From assembly GCA_012845835.1 (NCBI GenBank), contig JABAKD010000010.1:9676311-9740310 (forward strand): 64,000 nucleotides of DNA, read 5' to 3'. Positions 43,429 to 53,700 of the stretch are shown piece by piece. How positions within the stretch are numbered: the first letter of the stretch is position 1; each line of letters starts with the position of its first letter. The notes beneath the pieces are model-generated. The model saw only the letters and a list, made by a program, of their open reading frames with translations, searched no databases and was not told where the DNA came from. The translations under genes and the position numbers were made by a program. The DNA is from Undaria pinnatifida. Taxonomy: Eukaryota; Sar; Phaeophyceae; Laminariales; Alariaceae.

Positions 43429-43521
43429 CCTATATATAGGTCCGCCATGGGACTACTTCTTCATCTTCTTTGTGTGGCAGTGTTAGTTTCCTCCCGGTCG
43501 GGTTTTGGAGATATGATTGCT

Positions 43522-43858
43522 CGAAAGTTCCCCATCAAATGAGGACCCTCAGACAAAAAAAGGTGTACCTCTTCTACCGTACGTAGCGTGTGTCTTTTTC
43601 GCCTGCTGCTGCTGCTGCTTACCTAGTACTAGCTCGAAAATCCCCCAAGTGAGGACCCTCGGACAAAAAAAGGTGTACCTCTTCTACCGTACGTCGCATG
43701 TGTGTCCTTTTCGCCTGCTGCTGCTTACCTAGTACTAGCTCGAAAGTTCCCCATCAAGTGAGGGCCCACAGACAAGAAAAAAGGTGTACCTCTTCTACCG
43801 TACATACGTAGCATGTATGTGTCCTTCTCGCCTCCTGCTGCTGCTGCTTGCCTGGTAC
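43522..43858. repeat. ~110-bp tandem repeat, three copies
   Basis: Units at 43,522, 43,635 and 43,741 share CGAAAGTTCCCCATCAA, AAAAAGGTGTACCTCTTC and GCCTGCTGCTGC. A diverged relative of the middle part is at about 44,210-44,270. Confidence 0.85.
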
Positions 43859-44850
43859 ATGTATGTACGTCCTAAAACCCTGAACCCACACCACTACTGT
43901 CAGGCAACTACTACCACAAAAAAACTACTAATAGGGGTAGCACTTTTCGTCTGAGATGTTTTCTGAAGGACGGGGCTCGCCTTAACCCCTTTACAACTGA
44001 AAACCCGTTTTTGGGGACAAAATTACTTGGATTTAGTATAGGGAGGGGTTCGGGGGCTCTAAAGGGGTTAACCGATAATCGGCGGAAATTAGCCTTTTTT
44101 TTTGTCGCTTCTCGGTGTGCGCCTAGGTCATTGGGAATGTTCATCCTGTCGTAGCAGTTTTATTTTCCTCTCCAAACTCAGTTTCTGGGAGAGGTCTTAA
44201 GCTCCCAGATTGAGGAACCTCGGGAAAAAAAAGGTGCAAGCACCTTTTATCGTAGCGCGCGTCACCACAAGCGTGCGGGGAGAGGGACGGACAAGAAGCC
44301 TTTTTTGTCTTGAAAGACTCAACGGCAGTGAAATGGGTAAGTGCGCGCACCGTTTGAGTACTACGACGACGGCGGATCTCAACCACAAGCCAAAGGGAGC
44401 ACTGGACCGACGGGTTTAGTACTGTCGTGGTTTCGGTGGTTTAGGCGATGTCGTTCTGCACCTCTTGAACCACAAGTAAGTATATATCCCCCCGCATCCT
44501 TCCATGACGAGAGGTATCTGTCAGTTCCACCTCTCACAGGTCGAAATTGTTCCGCAGCGCCAGCGGACGGTGCAGAACACGCCGTCTGTACCTTGCCGCG
44601 AGGCGAAATCTGTCCGTCATCATCATCGAGACAACAAGGTGCGCCTCAACAACTCCCCGCAAATTGATAGCCCTGTGTGATAGATTCACGATTGCTCGTC
44701 TGCGCAAACCACGGCGACAACCGTGGCGGTGACCCACACCACTGCCACGGTGGGGTGGTCGTATTCTTGGCGTGTTCTTCGATACTGCTCACTTTTCTAG
44801 AAATTGTCACGTCACTGTATATATAGACTAGACTATAGTCTATATATATA
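43859..44850. other. Non-coding or unrecognised
   Basis: Plus-strand frame 44,341-44,667 (108 codons) has no recognisable motif. No splice structure identified. Confidence 0.3.
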
Positions 44851-44851
44851 T

Positions 44852-45050
44852 ATTTTTTTTTTTTCTTCGTATCCCATTTATTATCCTCGCAACGCTACTA
44901 CTCTTGCGCTCCCTCCCAGTAGTAACTCAGATCCGGGATCAAATAGCGGGCCCTCCTCCCCCCTCCAAACTACACGGCGGTACGTCCCTTCGTTTTCACC
45001 GCGAGAAGAATTCAGCATTTTGTTCCCTCGTCGACTCGCGTCGAATTGTG
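44852..45050 (-). mobile_element. tRNA-headed SINE (family 1), head missing
   Basis: The minus strand matches the body and A-tail of the element at 57,915-58,254: GACGCGAGTCGACGAGG, GAATTCTTCTCGCG, GAGGGCCCGCTAT and GGATAATAAATGGGAT, then A-run (plus T-run 44,852-44,864). Confidence 0.8.
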
Positions 45051-45685
45051 CCATATTATACCACCATATCAGTAGTCTATATGGGATGATCATGTTCTTC
45101 GGTACTGCTCACAGTTCCACCTACTAATAGAACTTCTCACATACATGCAACCGCCCAACCGGATGGTGAACACTTTCGTTCGTGCAAAACTCGTATTTCC
45201 GTTTCCAAGCCTGGTTCTGGAGCTCATCATCACCAAAGTAAAATGCAACGCGCGCCAGTGTCGTAGGTCTAGACTATACTATTAATACCAAAGTTGTAGC
45301 GCCGCCCCATATTACCTGCGCAGCGAAATCTGTCCGCTACATCCGTGTGCCTCCTCCGCGCGGCTAACCAGCCGCAACAACAGCAACGCGGCTCAGCCTT
45401 TTTTCTGAGTTCGTCCAGGGGCGTGAAAAAAACACTAGACTCTCTGCTGAGACGTCAACCAAGCTCAAACCAAGCTTGATCCGCCGGTTGATCCGTCAGA
45501 ACGCCCCATCATAATAATGTAGTATTAATAGTACGAGTTTTTTAAAGCCACCGCGCTGAGACATTTGTATCCATCGGCGGGGAAGCGCATTTTTACGTTA
45601 GATCCGTTCGAGATGTCTTCAAACTAGGGCTGTGATTTGGCCAACTATACTAATAGTAAGTCGCGACCCGGGCTACGGCAGAGCA

Positions 45686-46012
45686 GCCGGTCGCTCCGGT
45701 GGCGTACCAGGTTGTGCTCGAGCCTGGCATTTACCAGGTAGGTCAGTTTCGTGAGTTCGAGTCCCCCCGAATGCATAGACTACTCGTATAGAATCGTAGG
45801 GAGTTTTTCATGGACATAAATTGACTTTGCGGAAAGCGCGAGAGCGTGAGCTAGCAACACACTCGATGGAAATTCGACGAGCAGAGGGATTGCTGAACCC
45901 GATGTGCGATAAAAAATGGAAGCAAGAACCGCGAGGGAGAAGGGACGACACCTGTGACCACGGCTTTACCAAAAGCTGGGAAGTACAAGTGTGAAAAGAA
46001 AATAAAAAGTGG
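45686..46012 (+). mobile_element. tRNA-headed SINE (family 2), copy 1
   Basis: Head GCCGGTCGCTCCGGTGG with B-box GAGTTCGAGTCCC. Body GCGGAAAGCGCGAGAGCGTGA, GACGACACCTGTGACCACGG, A-rich tail. The reverse-oriented copy is at 56,530-56,826. Copy 1 has an extra CCAGGTA in its head (45,734-45,740). Confidence 0.8.
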
Positions 46013-46640
46013 GATCACTTTTGGGGACTCTTTGTTCAGTGGGTCGGGCAGACTTGCGCGAGGGACCCCTCCTGCTCCTTTTTGCGACATGACATCTCTG
46101 GTGTGTTTTCTTTTGCGATAAGACACCCCGCCATGGAATGGATAGCTAGCTACACTGCGCCAAGCAGATCGCCTCAAGATTCTTTTGAGGTGAGAAACAG
46201 AGTCACTCGGGCGAATGGCCCAAAACCCGGCGGTGCAAAAGAGGGTACCCCCCCCCCGACCGTAGCCTTTGTCGAGCCGACTAGTTACTAGTTGGCAGCT
46301 AGGTACTACAGCTTGTTGCGTGCGGCAATGTGCCGAACTCTGCGCATTTGCATCCGAAATGCCGCGTTTGTAACTCGACGTGTGGTGTCTCTTTTTAACG
46401 ACTGTAAGTCAGGCCAGTTAGTTGGCCCAGGCCAGTTAGTTGGCCCTTGTCTCGCCACTTAACAAATAACTAGCCGTTGACGTCCAACCAACTCGCAGCC
46501 CTACATACACAACCCCCTTGCAGACTTGTCAAGGGAAAATAGGGTCGAACCCCCCTCCCGCGCCACACACAGCATCGGCCATACGAAACGGTTCGAGAAC
46601 GCGTGCTACGACAGAGGTGGCACATTTGGTCCGATGACTT
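46013..46640. other. Non-coding
   Basis: GGCCAGTTAGTTGGCCC occurs twice near 46,411-46,448. No gene recognised. Confidence 0.35.
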
Positions 46641-46883
46641 GATTCTACGACAGCCCCCTCTTAAACCAGCGATTTCATTTAACGAACGTTTCATGGCTGC
46701 TCGGTAGGAGGAAGGATGCTTTGGAAACTATGCCTGTCATACATTTTCTGATTTGCAAAGGACTATATCCAACGATGACGTCGGGGTGGCGACACGGGGC
46801 ATAGTATTTCAGGAGATACGGCCGAGAGCTGGTTTCAAAACCGGCGATTTCATTAAAGAAAAGCTGGGGGGGTTACCGTAGAA
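46641..46883. mobile_element. MITE, copy 2
   Basis: Same TIR and interior (AACCAGCGATTTC, GATGACGTCGGGGT, ACCGGCGATTTC) as 25,758-25,995, with several differences. Flanking GACT is present on both sides. Confidence 0.75.
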
Positions 46884-47440
46884 CGACTCCAATCCTTTTC
46901 TAAATGACAGGGCTAGACCGCGGTCCAAAACGGGTTACCCCCTTGAGAACTTCACCCACATTTTGGGAGACGAAATACTTGGAATAAATATTGCATATTT
47001 TTGCAGGGGCGAAAGGGTTGAAAAAAAAAAAAAGCGCGCGCTCGAGCCAACGAAGCCAAACCAAACCCAGCGTAACGCCTTCACAGCTGTCAAAAACGTT
47101 TCTTGAGGAAAATTACTTGGCATTAGTATAGGGAGGACGCAGGGGCTCTAAAAGGGTCAAGGGCGTTAACAGAAAAGGAAAACAGAAAAGGAAGGATCAC
47201 GGCCGACAAAACAAAAACAACACCACCAGGTATAATGCTGCACTGGGCTTCGTCCTGAGCAAAACAATCACTGCTACTACAAGAGCATCCCGTTGGGTTT
47301 CGCCGCCATGGTCAGGTCGGTCTAACATCACTCGTGACAGAAAGTCGACGGCGTCGACAATTGCGCAAGCTTCGTCTGTTGACATTCCCCACCCCCATAC
47401 CTCACGACTGTCGCAAGTTTTATCCCTTGAACTACCTCTT
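46884..47440. other. Downstream of UTP3, no gene recognised
   Basis: No convincing coding exon. An A-run lies at 47,021-47,033. Confidence 0.35.
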
Positions 47441-47444
47441 AAGC

Positions 47445-47610
47445 CGCTGGCAAATTGTCCCCTGAGCGTACCCTAAGCCGTTGGGAAAATGTATCCCGTG
47501 AGTTTTTCGTACGCCACTCGGAAAATGTTTCCGTTGAGACCACCCTATGCCGCTCGGAAAACGCACCGGCGTCCCTTAGGCCTACCCTATACCGTATCGA
47601 AAACCTATCC
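47445..47610. repeat. Degenerate 39-42-bp tandem repeat at the UTP3 3' end
   Basis: About four units containing CGCTCGGAAAA(C/T)G and (C/T)TGAG, open on both strands (plus: LSRWENVSRE, VRHSENVSVE). It reaches the UTP3 stop codon, so it forms the first part of the 3' UTR. Confidence 0.55.
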
Positions 47611-47700
47611 CTTGAGCTTCCTGCTGCGCGTGACGTTGGACTTGATTCCGGTAGACTCGCCTCCGTAGGTATCGGCTTCTCCCGTGCGGATATCCCGAAC
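47605..47700 (-). CDS. UTP3: UTP3 exon 8 (stop codon)
   Basis: Acceptor gtaccag, then VRDIRTGEADTYGGESTGIK and VTRSRKLKG, TAG. 31 codons. Completes the conserved GQVR...Y.GE..GI...RKLK end of the Sas10 C-terminal domain. It lies 1.6 kb downstream of exon 7. Confidence 0.93.
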   Translation of the reverse strand, partial: VRDIRTGEADTYGGESTGIKSNVTRSRKLKG

Positions 47701-50700
47701 CTGGTACACACGCACACGTATACATAAGTGAGTAGTGAGACGTATGCACCGGCCTGGACCTGGCACATCGTAGACTGACTCCCGATTTCACTTTTATATG
47801 TATCTGGTGGAGGCATGAATTGCATCAGCTGTGATATATGCGTGTACCACCTTGGGTTGTGTGTTTTTCCTTGGGGTATTCCTCAGCTCCAGAGTGACTG
47901 GAGCCTGTCCTGTGACCACGGACTTGATTATGCGAGTTAATGTGAGAACAACAACAACAACAACATAACACAGCACAACGGGTTGGGCGGGAGATGATTG
48001 GTATGTGTGGCTCACAGGCCGTAGAGCTATTTGCACGGCTGGAATAATAAGAAAGAACAAACACAAAAACCTTCAGCCGTGATATCGAGGAGTTGGTTGA
48101 AATTCATCTTTGCAAGCTGTGCGTGACACTTCGACCGCGCGTGTTACGGAGTGTTTACGTCTCAAAAAGAAACGTACCAGGTATATGCCACGCATGTTCG
48201 ATGCGCTTTTTTGGCGGAGAACATTTTTTCTGTTTCATTTTCGAACGTAAGTGAACACCAGAGAGTGGGTGAGCGGTGCGCTGGGAACCAGTGATCAGTT
48301 CGTAGCACAGCAGGATAGCATGCGCAAGGCAAACATGTAACGCGGGAACAAGCTGTTGTACAGCCCAACCTTGTTCCAGATATCCGACGGGTGCACCAAA
48401 AGAGCGCCCGCGCCCATGGCCAAAAAGACCCAGCACCCAGCACCCAAATCGTCATCTACGGCTGGGAGTTGGTTGACTGCAAGCCGCCGAGACATTTAGT
48501 CGGCTATTATTACAGTTAGTTTCGTGCGGTGTTTACCTGCGGAGTTCTAGCTGACTATAATATTAGTATACAAAATAATAAGTCACCGACCAGTTGTTAG
48601 TTGGCTAGGCGCTGTAAATACATCACCGTCAGTTGCGTGGGTAGTGTGGGGAGTTTTCCGTGTTTGCTTGTGACTGATGCATTTTAGACTCGAGGCGTGG
48701 TATTTACTACTAGCAAAGACTACGGCACGCCAGTTAGATGTCCTTTGCTCCGCCAACCAACTAACAACTATTAATAAGAGCAAATGCCATTAATAGCAGT
48801 GAAGTCCACCTACATCAACCACCTTATTACCAACAGCAAGCGACGAAATGCGCGAAATTGTTGATGCCGTCTTTCCTCGGGCGAACTAACTATCTTGTTT
48901 GGTGCCCTCGTGCTCGTCGGTATCGGGTTCCGGGTACCCTGAGGTGCCTCGTAGGGAACACAACCGCTCCCAAACACATATACCAGCTGTTCCTACCTGC
49001 ACCAAAACCGAGAATCGGTGCAGTGCTCTATACACAGACTCCAAAAGAGCGAAAAAACGCCTCTGAAAGAATACTCTGTGTGGCGTAGAAACAGCTGTGT
49101 TGCGTAGAAACAGTTACATTCTCAGCAAGACGTCCGATCCGTCCACTCGACGTGCCATATAGAATGTCCAGAATCACAATTCCCGAAAAGCGAAACACAA
49201 CCACCCAAACAGCGCTTTCTTTGTGTTTTCAAAGCAGACCCGCCAGCAATACACCCCCCCCAAAAAAGAAAACGCCTCCATACCCCTCTCTCACCTGGCC
49301 CTTCCGACGGATCGTAGCCTTGCGGAAGGCCTCGCGCTTCTTCGAGCGCGGATTTCTGTTGAGCTTGTTCTTGTGCGGCGTCAGCCCCCTGTTCTTGATG
49401 ATGGTATAGCTGGCGCCACGCTTGGTCTCTCCCCGCGCCGCCCTCTCCGCCTCCAGTTCGGCCTCCAGGGCGCCCGCGACGCGGGACTTTGGCTGGTATT
49501 TCTCCTGCTTCACCCGTTTCTTGCGATTTTTCTCCTCCGCCACGGCGGCGTAGAACGCGTCTTCCTCGTCGTCTCCCTCTCCACCGCCGCCGCCACCGCC
49601 ACCTTCGCCGCGCTCGCGCTTGCTCGCGCCCCCCTTCTTCGACTTGTCCTTCTTTTCCCCGCCTACTGCCGCACCGTCGCCGCCGCGGCCGCTGAGCCCC
49701 TCCAGAAGCCCCGGCGGTAGCCCCCCCATGAAATCGCCGCCTCCCAAAAAGTCGTCGCTTTCTGCGCCGCTGTCCCCGTCCCCCTCGCCGCCAGCGCCCT
49801 TTTCCTCTTCCTCATCGCTCTCTCCCGGAGCGGGTCTCCGGACGCGAATGGTTTGGTCTCGTTCCCGGATAGGGACGTCGGCGTCGCCCTGAAGCCTGCT
49901 CCCGCGTTTGGCAGTGATAGCTATATCTCTCTGCGATATTCGGTTGACCATGCCCTGGAGGAGATTCTCGCCCCCGCCACTGCCATGGCTGGTAGTTGTC
50001 GTCCCCGACCGCTCGTCCACGTCCTCGTCTCCAAAGTCGCCGAGGGAAGAAAAGCCTCCGGCCTCGGCCCCCAGCATCGCCTTTGCCTTGGCCTTCGCCA
50101 GGGCCCTCTTCTTCAATTCGCGCCGCGCCTTCTTCTTCGCCGCTGCCGTGGACAGCTTATGCCTGTCGCCCTCTTCCGACCCACTGCCCCCGCCGCTCGC
50201 GTCGCCCATAAATCTCGCCTCCTCATCTTCCAGATGCTCTTCGTCGATATCTCCCCCATCCGCGCTGCTACCGTTACTGCCGGCGCCACCTTCCATGGCG
50301 TCAACGCCGCCACCACGGCGTCCTATAGGGTCGCCTTTGGCGGCATCATCACTCGTCCCTTCCTCGTCTCCGCTGTCGCCGGCGCCGGCGCCGGCAAGGT
50401 CAACCCCGGACGCGAGCGCCCGCAGGAGGAGTTCGACCTGAGGCGACATCTTCTCGTCCAGGGTGGCCATGTCCCCGAGCAGGGCGCGCAGGGACAGGAG
50501 GCGACGCACCACGGGGTGGTCCTTGGCGGGTTCGCCTTTAGCCTGAAAACGACGGGAGGCGAAAACAAGAGTTGGTTCAAGCTGTAGACGTACGGTTGAG
50601 AGCAGTAAACTACGGTACATCCTCGCGCTATGAAAGCGCAGTCAGCCGCGTAACAGGTACGACGACAGAAGCATTCCGGCAAATCGAGCAAGGACCTGAG

Positions 50701-53700
50701 AAAATATGTACCAAGTTGCATACGTACCAGGTACGAGGCATGATACGACCTGTTCCCTTCGGAACTGCACCCACTTTTTCCGAGAGTACGAGGCATGATA
50801 CGACCTGTTCCCTTCGGAACTGCACCCACTTTTTCCGAGAGCAATGCACTTGGAATTCTTATGGAATATTTTTCGAAGTTGCAAAAGAAGGGTAAGAGCG
50901 GGGCTGAAACTCAAGCTAGGGCCCGCCGACGGAACTACACGCCGGTACTCGTACATGCCGTTCAAGAAAAACGCCGCGCTTGCAGGTGCTGATCACAGAT
51001 CAAGGACAGCCTTTTTTCAGGGGCAAAATATTAATAATTAGTACCAGGCAGCACGCAGCAGCTATACACAGCAAGTGTTTTGGTACGATATCACTGTGCT
51101 TTGGTGGGTCGCTTCGGCGAGAAGGCAGTCTTCGGGAGTGCGTGTTGGTGGCTCGAACAGCGTTCATTCGGGGAGAGGAGAGCTTGCTTATGCCGTCAAC
51201 AGGGACACGGGAAGCTACAGGAACAGCCATTTACATGCACCACGTCACACAACAGAAGAGGATCGGTAGAGAGTACACATGCATGGTAGCGGGCTGGTCC
51301 ACAAGATCTGTGGTCCAAGCGTCGACGAGAACTGCTCTGTCGAAGACTTCGTACCGTATGAACCACCCGACATCTCGAAATGAACGGTGCTCACCATGCT
51401 GCTGGAGGAAATTTCCGACATCGGCTGTGTGTTTTTATTCCCGAATACACCCCGAGCGTGCGTAGGAGACTCGAATCATCAATCAATTTATTGGCTGTAT
51501 CGCCTCCTTACACGTGGCAGGGGTCTGCAACCCTTCGAGCGTTAACTTGCATCTACGGGCTAGGGACAAGTTACTTCCGAGTCAGCGCTGGCTTTTTCTT
51601 TGAAGCGGTAAAAGGGGTAAATCGGTAGCTACTGCCTACCAGGCTTTACAACAACCAAAACTTGTACTCTTAGTCCGTTCAGAAACTACACCCTCGTTTT
51701 GGGGTTCACAATGTCGGCACTAGTGCAGAAACATGCTTACAGTTCTGAAAGGGCTAACGGCCCACTCAGAAGGACGAGATTGCCCCCATCACCTTGAGGA
51801 TCATGTAGAAACAGGTGTTCAGGCAGGAGGCCAGCAGCAGCTGCTGGCGAGTGCGCAGGTAGACCAGGCCGTCCTTGCTGGCGCCCAGGTCAGCCGTCAC
51901 GTTTGACACCAGCGGCTGCACCGACTCCGTCAGGGTCTGCAACTGCACGCGGACCTCTCCCAGGAGGGCGGGAAGCTCCGGCGCCTCGGAAAGAACGAGC
52001 TCCAGCTTGTCTCTGCGGCTCAGTTTGGAAGTGTCTCTCTTCACCACCGACGTTTCCACCTGCCGGGTTTTCCAATCAAGGAGGCATCAGGACCGAGTGG
52101 TGGAGGGGAGAAGGTTAGCTATTTACGGTACATCCCAAGACATCCAGACATTACGGTGGGGAGGGGGGGGGGGGGGTCGATAGATGGAGTTTTGGAGGCG
52201 GTGGCAATGGCGGCGGGGATAGTGGCAGCGACAACTGCTGCGGAGACGAAAACACGAAGGAAAAAAACAGCAACGCAGGATAAACCATCGCCGCGGTAAC
52301 AAGCCGACACAGTGCTCTCGCGCAGCGGTGAATCGCAGATGCGCTCTAAATCGGATACAGGCGACAGCAACTTTCAACCGTTGATAGCTGCCACACGAGG
52401 ACACGGTGCGCCTCAAAATACGAAAGAACGCAGGAGAGCGCGCGGAGGAGTGCGAAACGCGAAAAGCGAACGAACGAAAACAAACAAATAAAAACGTTAC
52501 CTTTCCAGCCCCCCCAAGAGCGATCTGTTCGAGATCGCTCTTCATCGCTGACAAAGCTGCTCCATGAGCGGTTTTACCCCCCGCCACCTTGTTCTTCCGT
52601 TTCTCCTTCCCCTTCCGCGATCGCCCTCCCTTGGCACCCTTGTTTCCCTCATCCTCCCCACCCTCCTCCTCCTCTTCCTCATCTTCCTCCTCCTCCTCCT
52701 CCCCCTCTTCCTCCTCTTCTCCGTAGTCTGCGGCGTCGAGTCCCTTGTAGCTCGCCCTCTGCAGCTCGAGGGCGGCCTCTTCCTCGGCTTCCGCGTCCTC
52801 GAACTCTTGCCCAATCTCAAGGTCGGCGGTGTCCGCGTTGTAGTAGGAAGACCTGGCCAGGTAAACACGCACGTACCAACGCGCACACGCGTGCACGCAC
52901 GCACGCGAGAAACATAAGGGCAAAAACGGTGTTCGGTTCGCTCTGCCACGCAAAGCACATTATGAAACCAAAGCACGCAAAACACCCCAGGTACGTAAAT
53001 GACACGAAAACACCCAAAGCACGTGAAAACGCAAAGAACACAGAGCGAGCTAAAAACGCCAAACGCCAAACACCCAAACCACGCAAAGCGGTAGGTCGAT
53101 TTGGCGATCGATTACCCCCACCCCCTCACACCCGCCTGCTGAGATTGAACGGAACATACGCAACCATGCCGTGTGCAGCAAACTCAGTAGATACGTGAAA
53201 TGTGGGTTGCGCTTGCCGCCGGGGCGGCTTCGCGTCGCCGCTTGCGTACGTACCACTATATCCGAAAATATAGGAGTCGTCCGTACAATAATAGCAATAC
53301 GAAAGGTGCTTAAATTTCCGAACAGAGTGGGACGTCGTAGGAAAAGTACTGTCCCCGCTCGGTTGGTATCACGGCCCGCACCTGTTCTTGCCCCAGCCCG
53401 CGGCGAACTTGCCCTTCCCTTCCCCCTCTTCGTCGCTGTCGCCTTCGTCCGAGGAAGCTTCCATCGCAGCCCGCCGCACGTGCTCCGGCAGCTACCGAGG
53501 TGGGCAAGGCAATGTGGCGGGCGGCGAGGCGGACAGAGCAACAGGGTCGGACAAAAACAAACATAACCCCCCTGGAACACAAACTGGTATTCATACACCC
53601 CTGCTCAATCATACTAGTCAAACTCAATTATTGATTTGGCCTAAACGCCCCTGGACTATGAAACCACCTAAAAACGTGAAAATATACCAATATCTGCCCA

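Noticed and set aside
47455-47727. Plus-strand repeat protein (LSRWENVSRE units)
   Set aside because: Overlaps UTP3 exon 8 on the opposite strand and consists of a degenerate tandem repeat open on both strands.
49853-50587. 244-codon plus-strand frame
   Set aside because: Antisense to UTP3 exon 7; GC-rich exon sequence keeps other frames open by chance.
50980-51465. 161-codon plus-strand frame in UTP3 intron 6
   Set aside because: No motif, no splice context, and no start or codon signal beyond length.
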